Shown here: in pieces, positions 16,842-24,625 of the stretch
How the letters are laid out: each line of letters begins with the position of its first letter
How positions within the stretch are numbered: position 1 is the stretch's first letter
NCBI RefSeq assembly: GCF_013304735.1
Contig: NZ_JAAITI010000004.1
Coordinates: 103,587-167,586 of the forward strand
Source: Blautia luti
GTDB lineage: Bacteria; Bacillota; Clostridia; Lachnospirales; Lachnospiraceae
DNA: 64,000 nt
Direction: 5' to 3'
The notes under the pieces: model-generated
Database searches by the model: none
What the model saw: only the letters and a program-made list of their open reading frames with translations
Told to the model about the DNA's origin: nothing
Program-made: the position numbers and the translations under genes

Positions 16842-17060
16842 TTATTCCCCTCTAAATTCAAGATCATATCTTTGGAATGCGATTTCGAAATCTTTACGTC
16901 TTCTTCTTGCAACATTTATTTCTTATCCATTTATATTTATTGTTCCTTTTTTATAAGAATCAACATTCATTAAATTTACAATGCCGCTCTTACTAATTCT
17001 TATAAATAAATTTCTATCCAACATGTCTTCCAGTTGCACGAGTGAACAATCTCTTCGCAT
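16842..17060 (-). pseudogene. Broken LytTR DNA-binding regulator
   Basis: About 72 codons starting MRRDCSLVQLEDMLDRN, with the LytTR strand pattern LFIRISKSGIVNLMNVDSY, then KKGTININ. One in-frame TAA (fwd 16923-16925) interrupts it before EINVARRRRKDFEIAFQRYDLEFRGE. LytTR domains bind direct-repeat promoters of peptide and virulence genes (AgrA, ComE, PlnC). It sits just upstream of, and in the same direction as, the RiPP precursor. It may be an ancestral regulator of the cluster now replaced by the LuxR-type system. No receiver domain is visible upstream. Confidence 0.65.
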
Positions 17061-17131
17061 TGTTTTGCTTCCTAATTTCTATTCACATCAATTCTGAGAA
17101 AGCACTTTTTCTTTGTGTTCCAATTTCTTAA

Positions 17132-17172
17132 AAAGAAGCTGCCAGAAAATCATATCTTCTGGCAGCTTCTTT
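17132..17172 (-). terminator. Strong terminator of the Rpn-family gene
   Basis: A 16-base perfect stem (AAAGAAGCTGCCAGAA and its complement) with a short loop lies 16 bases after the stop of the downstream-facing nuclease gene. It also blocks readthrough into the RiPP region. Confidence 0.9.
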
Positions 17173-17187
17173 GAAATTCAGTATTTG

Positions 17188-18027
17188 TTAATGTGCAACA
17201 CTCATGCTCTCATCAATCCATTTCTGTACGACATCGACGCCAATCTTAACGGCTTTAGCAATCTTGTCAGCAGGTAAACCCATCTCTGCAAGGGCAATCG
17301 TTGTCTCTTTTGCTTTTTGCATTTCACCGCTTTCAATACCTTCACTGTAAATCTGTTCCATCTCACGGCACATGAATTCCACCCCTTTCTGTGTTTCCTT
17401 CAATTCGTATACTCTGTCAGCAAGTATCTTACTGTGCATATCTTCTGCATTCTTACAGTGAAGATCATGCATCAGTCTGCCTAATTCTGTATCCTCTTGT
17501 TTCTTAGAATTTACATAGATAATATGAGCTTCATCCTTAAAATTCTCACTGACTTCTTCGATTTTCCTGTCTATATGATAAATCGGAAGTCCGTATCCAA
17601 GTGCATCGTCTCTGGTGATAAAAATCACGTAGCTTTCCGGAAGGTCATCAAAATCCTGTCCTGGATTTAATGTGTTCATATCCATCAGACCACTATGATA
17701 CCTTGCTCTTTTGGGAGATGCCCCTTCGTTGTCCTGTTGGATTTCTACATCCATCTGCTTGCCTTCAGAATCTCTGGCAACACAGTCCAGAATAGCTGAA
17801 CGCCCCTGCAAATTCTTATAGTCTTTCTGCAGAACTTGATCAATCACTTTCAGATCCTTTTTATTCATAATTACCTGCAGAACATATTCTGTACATTCCC
17901 GTTTCTTGAATACATTCCGCATAAACACATCGCTCATGATGGTAAGGTCTTTTAAGATACCCTTGTATCTTTCGTAACGTGTTTCCAATTCTTCTGTTTT
18001 CACGATTTCTTCTTTCGCCACGTCCAT
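17188..18027 (-). CDS. Rpn-family PD-(D/E)XK nuclease (transposase-like)
   Basis: About 279 residues from the ATG at 18027, five bases after a GGAGG; an ATG four codons upstream is less well placed. The nuclease core has ...GRSAILDCVARDSEGKQMDVEIQ, with the metal-binding Asp and the ExQ typical of the group, then RARYHSGLMDMNTLNPGQDFDDLPESYVIFIT. The C-terminal region is helical and ends with an HTH-like segment ALAEMGLPADKIAKAVKIGVDVVQKWI. Rpn proteins are DNA endonucleases linked to RecA-independent recombination and, in newer work, to phage defence. The gene stands alone with its own terminator. Confidence 0.9.
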   Translation of the reverse strand: MDVAKEEIVKTEELETRYERYKGILKDLTIMSDVFMRNVFKKRECTEYVLQVIMNKKDLKVIDQVLQKDYKNLQGRSAILDCVARDSEGKQMDVEIQQDNEGASPKRARYHSGLMDMNTLNPGQDFDDLPESYVIFITRDDALGYGLPIYHIDRKIEEVSENFKDEAHIIYVNSKKQEDTELGRLMHDLHCKNAEDMHSKILADRVYELKETQKGVEFMCREMEQIYSEGIESGEMQKAKETTIALAEMGLPADKIAKAVKIGVDVVQKWIDESMSVAH

Positions 18028-18130
18028 TCTCGCCTCCATTCTTTGCTATGTCAGGATAGGTTCCTAAATGTCTCCTATCCCAATTTCATCTTAACATCAA
18101 AATCAGCTTTTCACAAGCCACTATTTTATC

Positions 18131-18511
18131 CTACACCACTTGAAAACAATAATTTCCAATCAGTTTCATCCAACTATTATATTTATTCTTTTCACACACC
18201 TTTCGGCAAATTTCATTTTCCATCAATACACAGAACATCTTATCATAATCAAATGCCCAAACAGCACCATTCACATGGTTTTCCACTGCTTTCTGATCTA
18301 TGCTTTTCAAGCGTGTGACCATTTTCTCAATTTCTCCATTTCCCAAGTTACCGATATTTTTGCAGATAAACCGAAAGAAATTCAACGTTGCATATTCGTC
18401 ATGCCAATGGAACTCTTCTGGATTGTTTTTAATTTTACTGACTCGCTGCTGTTCTTTGATTATCTGAGCAGCTACACCTTTCATTGAATCTTCGTATCTC
18501 ATATTATTCAC
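18131..18511 (-). CDS. Hypothetical protein, mobile-element type
   Basis: 126 residues, MNNMRYEDSMKGVAAQIIKEQQRVSKIKNN.... It is helical and charged, with one Cys-rich C-terminal stretch (FCVLMENEICRKVCEKNKYNSW). No recognised domain, signal peptide or membrane segment. Its ATG follows directly on the stop of the 193-residue gene at 18512, so the two are a transcription pair. The neighbouring protein looks like a regulator; this one may be its partner. Function unknown. Confidence 0.65.
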   Translation of the reverse strand: MNNMRYEDSMKGVAAQIIKEQQRVSKIKNNPEEFHWHDEYATLNFFRFICKNIGNLGNGEIEKMVTRLKSIDQKAVENHVNGAVWAFDYDKMFCVLMENEICRKVCEKNKYNSWMKLIGNYCFQVV

Positions 18512-19093
18512 CTACTCTTCCTCAACGCCCAGTGACGGTTTAAATCTTTTATCCTTTGCCTGCGGTACCACGATCTCATAAAAATAAAATCCTAAATACC
18601 CAAGTGCCTGCTTCTTCATTTTATAAAAAGAAGTCCTGCCTATTCCTAACTCCTGTTGTACTTCCACATCTGTCTTATTATAATGACTGCAAAAACAGGA
18701 ATGAAGGATTTCACTGAGCATCACACCATTCGGTGCATAGAACTTCACCAAAGTCATTCCCCGATAGATCATGTCCGACAATCCATAAATAATCATCAGA
18801 TTATTCATCTCCCGGTGCATCTTTGGCACATTCAGCTGGTTGTTATAAATGCTCAGATAACTCAATGCATATGCCATATCTTCATTGATTTTCTCCTGGC
18901 ATTCCATATCCAGTTCTTCTAACACAATCTGATTTTCCAAAATCAATTTCTGATAGCTTGTCATCAATTCTTTAATATCAGTATAATGTCTTTCGATTGT
19001 AACTTCCAGATAATCCTGTGCATGACTTGCCATCTGGAAGGTAATTTCTTTCATTGATTTAATTGCATAATCTCTGTCTGTCATCAGTTTCAA
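18512..19093 (-). CDS. Putative HTH regulator of a mobile element
   Basis: 193 residues. The N-terminal two thirds are all-helical (MTDRDYAIKSMKEITFQMASHAQDYL..., then a stretch containing YLSIYNNQLNVPKMHREMNNL). The C-terminal part has an HTH-like segment, KTDVEVQQELGIGRTSFYKMKKQALGYLGFYFYEIVVP. This resembles region 4-like transcription factors seen in Firmicute phage and conjugative elements (ArpU-like), but the match is by shape only. An ATG three codons in is an alternative start. It leads a two-gene unit with the 126-residue hypothetical protein. Confidence 0.65.
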   Translation of the reverse strand: MKLMTDRDYAIKSMKEITFQMASHAQDYLEVTIERHYTDIKELMTSYQKLILENQIVLEELDMECQEKINEDMAYALSYLSIYNNQLNVPKMHREMNNLMIIYGLSDMIYRGMTLVKFYAPNGVMLSEILHSCFCSHYNKTDVEVQQELGIGRTSFYKMKKQALGYLGFYFYEIVVPQAKDKRFKPSLGVEEE

Positions 19094-19334
19094 AATCTCC
19101 TTATCATCATCACACTAACTGGCGGTCTTTCAGACCAGTTCGCTTTCCCCATGATTTTGATGGGAAGCAATTACTTACTACAACTTGCAGAAGCGGATAT
19201 CCAAAAGGCATTGTGGGAGCTGCCTTTGCTGACCGGAATCCATCTTCTTATGTAAAACCTGCAGGAATATAAAGGGAAAGTGACTATCCCTGCCGGTTAA
19301 TAATCCAAATAATATCGTCTATACCAATCTCTCC

Positions 19335-19574
19335 TTATGCTGTTTTTCTCTCCATAAACCATTTATCCACTTCGTAAAACAAGTGGCTTTCCTGCCCTTG
19401 TATCATACAGGTGTACATCATTCCTACACCGCCTGCCTTTCTGCTGGCGCATCGCTCGATTTTCAAAATTCTGTCAATGCTATACTTTCTTCCATCCTCC
19501 CATGTAAAAAATATGGGAACCAGCTGTCCGTCTTTCCGAAACTCTGCCACTACATCTACATATACTTTGTTCAT
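19335..19574 (-). CDS. Small conserved protein of the polymerase/LexA operon
   Basis: 79 residues, MNKVYVDVVAEFRKDGQLVPIFFTWEDGRKYSIDRIL..., a beta-rich small protein ending with FYEVDKWFMERKTA. No known domain recognised. It follows the LexA-like gene by 12 bases and is the third gene of the polymerase operon. Its length and position suggest a partner or modulator of the polymerase, but there is no sequence proof. Confidence 0.7.
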   Translation of the reverse strand: MNKVYVDVVAEFRKDGQLVPIFFTWEDGRKYSIDRILKIERCASRKAGGVGMMYTCMIQGQESHLFYEVDKWFMERKTA

Positions 19575-19586
19575 GCCGACACCTCA

Positions 19587-19799
19587 CTATAAAATCTCAA
19601 TTGCTCTTGGCGATGCCGGGATTCTGCGGATATATCCATTTAACTCCAACTGCTTGATTCTGGAAAATGCTGATGATGTTGATTTCACCCCGATCAATTT
19701 TCCAAATTCCCGTACTGTCGGCGGATATCCATGCTCCTTCGTATAATCCAAAAGACACTGATAACTTTCTTTCTGTTTTCTGGTTAATGTTTTTTTCAA
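19587..19799 (-). CDS. LexA-type winged-helix DNA-binding protein without protease
   Basis: 70 residues that align with only the N-terminal domain of LexA: LTRKQKESYQCLLDYTKEHGYPPTVREFGKLIGVKSTS, followed by the wing LNGYIRRIPASPRAIEI. The S24 protease half is absent and the stop is clean. It lies 14 bases behind the Y-family polymerase gene. A LexA DNA-binding domain alone cannot self-cleave, so it may act as a constant repressor, a competitor for LexA sites, or a subunit cleared in another way. The divergent S24 repressor next door supplies a protease domain. Confidence 0.85.
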   Translation of the reverse strand: MKKTLTRKQKESYQCLLDYTKEHGYPPTVREFGKLIGVKSTSSAFSRIKQLELNGYIRRIPASPRAIEIL

Positions 19800-19813
19800 A
19801 TCTATCCCTCCAA

Positions 19814-21061
19814 TTACCCATGAAAATAACTGTGTGGATGGATCGTGTGCGTACCAGCGTCTAAGTGGGATAAGACTTTATCTTGATACATTGCCGCTCG
19901 CTGTATACTGAAATAACCAAACCGTCGTCTGATCTCATCTACAGTACGATCCAGCTTCTCTAACTTTTCCTTTTTCTCCTGATTTCCAAATAAATCCAAC
20001 TGCACGGGAATATCATCTAACACAAGATCCGCAGCTCGGATTCCCAGGCTTCTAATGGGATGTTCCCATTTATAATTATCTTTAAATAGCTGAAATGCTG
20101 CAGTTACAATCTCGTTTGTAATATTCGTTGGCTGTCGTAAATGTATCTGTCTGGAAAAACTATACAATCCATTATCTCGAACTGTAATTTCTACTGTTTT
20201 GCATTTAAATCCATGTTTCCGCAATCGTGCAGCTACACTTTCTGCCAATGCTATTTGAATGATCCAGACATCCAGATCATTTTCCAGATCTCTCGGTGTT
20301 GTAGTGCTATTACCTATCGACTTTACTGGTGCTTCATATCCTTCCTTGCAAACCGGATCTTCATCCCAACCATTTGCGAAAGCCCATAATACATTTCCTA
20401 TTTTTCCCAAATGGCTCTCTAACAACTTTTCGTCTGATTCCGCAAGTTGCCCAATTGTCCGGATTCCAAGTTTTTGCAATTTCTTATTTGTCTGTCTTCC
20501 GACATAAAGCAAATCTGTCGCTGGAAGCTGCCATATCCTGTCTTTATAATTTTCTCGATTAAACTCTGTGATTGCATCCGGCTTTTTATAATCTGAACCA
20601 AGTTTCGCATAAATCTTATTCCAGGAAATTCCAATACTTACCGTTACACCCAGTTCGTATTTAATCCGATGGCTGATTTCTCTTGCAATCGTCATTCCGC
20701 TTCCTTTCAAATTTCTGCTGTCCGATACATCCAGCCAGGCTTCATCAATTCCATATGGCTCGATCTTGTCCGTATACTCCGAATAGATTTCTCTTGCCAT
20801 CTGTGAAAATCTCAAATACAAATCCATCCGTGGTGGTACAAATATGATTTCCGGACAAATCTGTTTTGCCTGCCATAATGCCATTCCGGTCTTTACACCT
20901 TTTTGCTTTGCAATATAATTTGCTGTCAGCACAATCCCATGTCTGGCTTCCGGATCGCCACCGACTGCCAGCGGCATTCCGGTAAATTCCGGATGATGCA
21001 GCATTTCCACACTGGCATAAAAACAGTTCATATCACTATGCAGGATCACACGCTCACTCAA
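19814..21061 (-). CDS. Y-family translesion DNA polymerase (DinB/UmuC-like)
   Basis: About 415 residues from a TTG at 21061, placed seven bases after GGGAGG. A longer ATG-started reading to 21106 has no good ribosome site. The palm motifs are present: VILHSDMNCFYASVEM with the first catalytic Asp, and PYGIDEAWLDVSD with the second acidic pair. The C-terminal part is the little-finger region (KTVEITVRDNGLYSFSRQ). These enzymes copy damaged DNA with low fidelity. The gene leads an operon with the LexA-like and 79-residue proteins and is divergent from an S24 repressor, as expected for a damage-induced unit carried by a mobile element. Confidence 0.93.
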   Translation of the reverse strand: MSERVILHSDMNCFYASVEMLHHPEFTGMPLAVGGDPEARHGIVLTANYIAKQKGVKTGMALWQAKQICPEIIFVPPRMDLYLRFSQMAREIYSEYTDKIEPYGIDEAWLDVSDSRNLKGSGMTIAREISHRIKYELGVTVSIGISWNKIYAKLGSDYKKPDAITEFNRENYKDRIWQLPATDLLYVGRQTNKKLQKLGIRTIGQLAESDEKLLESHLGKIGNVLWAFANGWDEDPVCKEGYEAPVKSIGNSTTTPRDLENDLDVWIIQIALAESVAARLRKHGFKCKTVEITVRDNGLYSFSRQIHLRQPTNITNEIVTAAFQLFKDNYKWEHPIRSLGIRAADLVLDDIPVQLDLFGNQEKKEKLEKLDRTVDEIRRRFGYFSIQRAAMYQDKVLSHLDAGTHTIHPHSYFHG

Positions 21062-21119
21062 ACTTTTCACCTCCCAGCTGTTTTCTTCAACATGATGTCT
21101 TATCAATTTTTGTATGTTT

Positions 21120-21149
21120 AGTATATATCGACATTCCGGAGATAGTCAA
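21120..21149 (-). promoter_or_regulatory. Promoter of the polymerase operon
   Basis: TTGACT and TATACT (fwd 21144-21149 and 21120-21125) with an 18-base spacer. The spacer holds TCTCCGGAATGTCGA, which shares its left half and end with the palindrome at 21170-21184. This may be a second operator for the divergent S24 repressor. Confidence 0.6.
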
Positions 21150-21169
21150 GTAACATCTTGGTTGTATTT

Positions 21170-21184
21170 TCTCCATTTTGGAGA
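21170..21184. promoter_or_regulatory. Palindromic operator in the divergent promoter region
   Basis: The perfect palindrome TCTCCATTTTGGAGA lies seven bases upstream of the -35 of the S24 repressor gene and about 20 bases upstream of the polymerase promoter. It is the best candidate for self-regulation by the repressor. Confidence 0.55.
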
Positions 21185-21190
21185 TTATTG

Positions 21191-21219
21191 TTGATTTTAT
21201 TTCTAACATACGGTATAAT
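21191..21219 (+). promoter_or_regulatory. Promoter of the S24 repressor gene
   Basis: TTGATT, a 17-base spacer and a perfect TATAAT lie 36 bases before the ATG of the repressor gene. Confidence 0.75.
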
Positions 21220-21255
21220 GCATATAGAAAATTCAAATAGAAATGAGGCGAACAA

Positions 21256-21987
21256 ATGCGTGATTTCGGGGAAATATTAGCAGAAAATAGAAAAAAGAAA
21301 GGATACTCTCAATCAGATCTGGTAGACCTGCTTTCTCAGGAAGGTATTCAGGTCACTACAAAAGCAATCTCCAAATGGGAGACCAATGCACGAGAACCAG
21401 CTTTACATGTTTTCCTGACACTTTGCCAGTTACTTGATATCGAAGATATATATGAATCCTTCTTTGGAGAAAACCCATATAACATTATGAGTGGATTGAA
21501 TGAAGAAGGCAGAAATAAATTGATTGAATTTGCTGATATTTTGAAAGCTTCTAAAAAGTTTTCTCCACTGTCTGCAAAAATTATCCCATTCCATCATCCT
21601 GTAGAAATTACATGGGAACCAGTTTCTGCTGGTACTGGAAATTACCTGGAGGATTCTGTAAAAGAAACCTATGATGTAGGACACCTTGCTCCTGAGCAGA
21701 CTGACTTTGGTGTACGGATTTCCGGTGACAGTATGGAGCCAGTTTATCATACAGATGATGTTGCATGGATTCAGAAAAAAGATTCTCTTGCTAATGGTGA
21801 AATTGGAATCTTCTATCTCAACGGCAATATTTACATCAAGGAATTACACGATGAGCCAGATGGTGTTTATCTGATCTCTTTAAATCAAAAATATCGTCCT
21901 ATCCAGGTTTTGGAATCTGACTCTTTTAAAGTTTTTGGAAAAGTAATCGGGAAATGCAAAGGTGCAGAAATTCCGGGATTTCATTAG
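21256..21987 (+). CDS. LexA/CI-like repressor with XRE HTH and S24 peptidase
   Basis: 243 residues. The XRE HTH is at about 5-65 (FGEILAENRKKKGYSQSDLVDLLSQEG...ISKWETNAREP). The S24 domain has a likely Ala-Gly self-cleavage site (PVSAGTGNYLE), the catalytic Ser in ISGDSMEP and the catalytic Lys in IYIKEL. Such repressors cleave themselves when RecA filaments form, releasing their operators. It is transcribed away from the Y-family polymerase operon with overlapping control DNA, so it probably represses both itself and the polymerase until DNA is damaged. Confidence 0.92.
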   Translation: MRDFGEILAENRKKKGYSQSDLVDLLSQEGIQVTTKAISKWETNAREPALHVFLTLCQLLDIEDIYESFFGENPYNIMSGLNEEGRNKLIEFADILKASKKFSPLSAKIIPFHHPVEITWEPVSAGTGNYLEDSVKETYDVGHLAPEQTDFGVRISGDSMEPVYHTDDVAWIQKKDSLANGEIGIFYLNGNIYIKELHDEPDGVYLISLNQKYRPIQVLESDSFKVFGKVIGKCKGAEIPGFH

Positions 21988-22043
21988 ATTTCAACAGCAG
22001 GTTCATGATCCTGCTGATAACAATAAGCAAAGGAAGTGATTGA

Positions 22044-22244
22044 ATGGCAATCAATAATACATTAAAAGATATTCGTGAAGAACGGAATCTCATTCAAGCA
22101 GATTTGGCTGAAGCCATAGGTTCCTGCAGCCAGACTATAGGCCGCATCGAACGTGGAGAACGTAATCCCTCTCTTGAGATTGCAATCCGGCTGGCCCATT
22201 ACCTGAAAGTGCCTGTAGAAGATATTTTTCAAGTTGAAGACTGA
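22044..22244 (+). CDS. Small XRE-family transcriptional regulator
   Basis: 66 residues made of one Cro/CI HTH: LKDIREERNLIQADLAEAIGSCSQTIGRIERGERNPSLEIAIRLAHYLKVPVEDIF. This stand-alone type often acts as a lysogeny-like switch in mobile elements. It follows the S24 repressor by 56 bases on the same strand with its own ribosome site (GGAAGTGATTGA), and a terminator closes the pair. Confidence 0.9.
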   Translation: MAINNTLKDIREERNLIQADLAEAIGSCSQTIGRIERGERNPSLEIAIRLAHYLKVPVEDIFQVED

Positions 22245-22257
22245 AGCATAACAGCCG

Positions 22258-22286
22258 AAAAACCGAGGAGTAAAATCCCCGGTTTT
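22258..22286 (+). terminator. Terminator after the XRE regulator
   Basis: A stem AAAACCG(A)GG / CC(C)CGGTTTT with an eight-base loop is followed by a T-rich tail. It closes the two-repressor unit. Confidence 0.8.
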
Positions 22287-22301
22287 CCTTTTGCTCAAAA
22301 A

Positions 22302-22730
22302 TCACTGTAAACCACTTACATTTTCTTCTTTTCCGCCTGCTCCGTCAATCAGGTCATAACTCATATCTAAAAAGTCCAGTACCTTTGCTTCGCTGACCGA
22401 ACCATCCAGTAAAATCGTGATCCAGTGCTGTTTATTCATATGATACCCAGGTAAAAATCCATAAGTCTGAATAATCATATTTGTCATGTCCGGATCACAC
22501 TTTACGTCAATGATATCAACCAACTCTCTTCCTTCTAATCCCAGTTTCGATTTTTCAACCGTCATGATCACTGCATACCATTTTCCATTTTTATGTCGGA
22601 GTACTGCACTGTCCGGTAGTTTACTCCATAGATATTCCGGAAGTGTGCCATACTGTTTCTGCACATATTCAAATATTTCTTCTTTCTTCACAATCCATTC
22701 AACTCCTGATTCTTCTGATATCCTGTCCAT
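22302..22730 (-). CDS. MmcQ/YjbR-family protein
   Basis: 142 residues with the hallmarks of the YjbR/CyaY-like fold: PDSAVLRHKNGKWYAVIMTV, VKCDPDMTNMIIQ, then GYHMNKQHWITILLDGSV and a helical end (LDFLDMSYDLI). Members bind double-stranded DNA non-specifically or act as small adaptors; their cell role is poorly known. The gene stands alone, converging on the XRE regulator, and probably predates or travels with the mobilisation module to its right. Confidence 0.88.
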   Translation of the reverse strand: MDRISEESGVEWIVKKEEIFEYVQKQYGTLPEYLWSKLPDSAVLRHKNGKWYAVIMTVEKSKLGLEGRELVDIIDVKCDPDMTNMIIQTYGFLPGYHMNKQHWITILLDGSVSEAKVLDFLDMSYDLIDGAGGKEENVSGLQ

Positions 22731-22831
22731 AATCTTACCACATTTTTGTTCCCTATACTACCTGTCAAATTCTTTTGCATTTTCCCGGTTCTCCTGACTT
22801 TAACTAATAGAGGGATAAAACAGCAAGGACA

Positions 22832-22887
22832 GGAAGTGAGGATACACTTCCGGAAAATCCCAATTTAGGGTACCCTGCCCTGAATTG
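22832..22887. other. Likely oriT of the MobC/relaxase module
   Basis: A 140-base gene-free zone before mobC holds two inverted repeats: GGAAGTG/CACTTCC (22832-22838 and 22845-22851) and CAATTTAGGG/CCCTGAATTG (22861-22870 and 22878-22887, nine of ten matching). A hairpin pair just upstream of mobC and relaxase genes is the usual design of a transfer origin. The nick site cannot be fixed by eye. Confidence 0.55.
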
Positions 22888-22940
22888 AAAAACGCTGAAA
22901 GCAACGATACTACTGCCCTCTCAGAAAGGAGAAACTGCTA

Positions 22941-23264
22941 ATGGCTGAAAGAAAAAGAAACAAAGAAATTCATTTTTATGTCACAGAAGAAGAACGAAAG
23001 TTAATCCGCAGGAAGATGATAGAATCAAAAACCAAGAACATGGGAGCTTATCTGCGTAAGATGGCAATCGACGGCTACATCGTCAACACAGATACAACTC
23101 CTCTGAAGAAACAGTATGAGGAAATGCACAAGATTGGCATAAATATCAACCAGATTGCAAAAAAGGTAAATACCACCGGAGATCTATATCCGGAAGAAAT
23201 GCAAGAATTGAAAGAGATGGTGAAAGAACTATGGCATATATTAAGATCTTCCCCATTAAAGTAA
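22941..23264 (+). CDS. MobC-type relaxosome accessory protein
   Basis: 107 residues, MAERKRNKEIHFYVTEEERKLIRRKM..., with the ribbon-helix-helix-like start and the C-terminal MobC block (EEMHKIGININQIAKKVNTTGDLYPEEMQELKEMVKELW). MobC proteins melt DNA at oriT and help the relaxase nick. A GAAAGGAG ribosome site is present, and the gene overlaps the relaxase start by 34 bases. Confidence 0.9.
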   Translation: MAERKRNKEIHFYVTEEERKLIRRKMIESKTKNMGAYLRKMAIDGYIVNTDTTPLKKQYEEMHKIGININQIAKKVNTTGDLYPEEMQELKEMVKELWHILRSSPLK

Positions 23265-24610
23265 CAGACAAGAAAGCTCTGGACTATATCACGAATCCAG
23301 ACAAGACTGATGAAAAACTGCTGGTTTCCAGTTTTGGCTGTTCCCCGGAAACTGCTGATCTCGAATTTTCCATGACTAGAGAAATGGCAAAAAAGAATGG
23401 AATGGACAAAGGTAATAACCTGGCATTTCATCTGATCCAGTCATTTAAACCTGGAGAAGTTGATGCCGAAACTGCCCATCGCTTAGGACAGCAATTTGCA
23501 GCCGAAGTACTGAAAGGAAAATATGAATACGTGATCAGTACCCATGTTGATAAAAAGCACATTCATAACCATATCATCTTCAACGCTGCAAGCTTTGTTG
23601 ATCATCACAAGTATGTTTCCAATAAGCGGAGCTACCATAAACTCTGCAGAATCAGTAATCGTATCTGCCTGGAAAATGGACTTGCCACCAGTATGCCAAC
23701 CGGAGAAAAAGGAAAAAGCTATAAAGAGAACATGGAATATCATCGTGGCACCAGTTGGAAAGCCAAGCTACGTGTTGCAGTTGATAAAGCAATCTGGACT
23801 TCCATCAACTATGAGGAATTTCTACAAAAAATGCAGTTAGCTGGATATGAAGTCCGGCAGGGAAAGCATCTTTCTTTCCGTGCACCGGAACAAAAAAATT
23901 TCACTTATATGAAATCTCTGGGAAGTTATTATACGGAAGAAAACGTCCGCATCCACTTAGCTAAAAATCGTAGCAAAGTGAAAACTCCAAAACATCTGTC
24001 CAGAGAAGCTCGCCTGTATATCAATATCTCCACGTATGTAACGACTGGCAATCGAGAAGGATTTGAACATTGGGCAAAACTCAATAATCTAAAAGAGGCA
24101 GCCCGCACCTTCAACTATCTTTCAGAAAATAACCTACTGAATTATGAGGATTTCAGGCAGCATGTTTCTGATGTTGATGCTTCTGTTAAAGCGGCTGATC
24201 AGAGAATAGCACACATCACCAGTGAGCTAAGCACGCAGAAAGTCATTCAGAAACACTGTGATTCTTACCGGCTCTGCCGTAAAGTGATAGAAGATTGCAA
24301 ATCTGCAAAAAATCCAAAAGAATACCGTTCCAAGCATCTGGCAGAATACCAACTCCACGATTCACTAAAAAAAGAGCTTCAGGATCTCGGTGTTACCAAA
24401 ATCCCTAGCTCTGAAAAAATCCAGAAGCGGATTGAAAATCTTGAATCTGAACAAGCTGCTACCGTCCGGGAAAAACAGAAATTACAGAAAAAGCAGAAAA
24501 CACTGGATATCATTCAGCAAAATTTCTCTGTGCTGCTCGATGCTCCTGAAATCAATTCAGACTTACTTCCGGCAAAACGGGAACCTGTTTCTGTCACAAG
24601 AGATAAATAA
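23231..24610 (+). CDS. MOBP-type relaxase
   Basis: 459 residues. The relaxase domain occupies the N-terminal part: an active-site Tyr is expected in the opening (DYITNPDKT), and the 3-His motif is clear as ISTHVDKKHIHNHIIFNA. The remaining 250 residues are helical and coiled-coil, with no helicase or primase domain. It would nick oriT upstream of mobC and pilot the strand into a recipient, using a conjugation apparatus supplied by another element. It is distinct from the second relaxase at 41.7-43.2 kb. Confidence 0.92.
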   Translation: MAYIKIFPIKVTDKKALDYITNPDKTDEKLLVSSFGCSPETADLEFSMTREMAKKNGMDKGNNLAFHLIQSFKPGEVDAETAHRLGQQFAAEVLKGKYEYVISTHVDKKHIHNHIIFNAASFVDHHKYVSNKRSYHKLCRISNRICLENGLATSMPTGEKGKSYKENMEYHRGTSWKAKLRVAVDKAIWTSINYEEFLQKMQLAGYEVRQGKHLSFRAPEQKNFTYMKSLGSYYTEENVRIHLAKNRSKVKTPKHLSREARLYINISTYVTTGNREGFEHWAKLNNLKEAARTFNYLSENNLLNYEDFRQHVSDVDASVKAADQRIAHITSELSTQKVIQKHCDSYRLCRKVIEDCKSAKNPKEYRSKHLAEYQLHDSLKKELQDLGVTKIPSSEKIQKRIENLESEQAATVREKQKLQKKQKTLDIIQQNFSVLLDAPEINSDLLPAKREPVSVTRDK

Positions 24611-24625
24611 GATTGCACTGACAAC

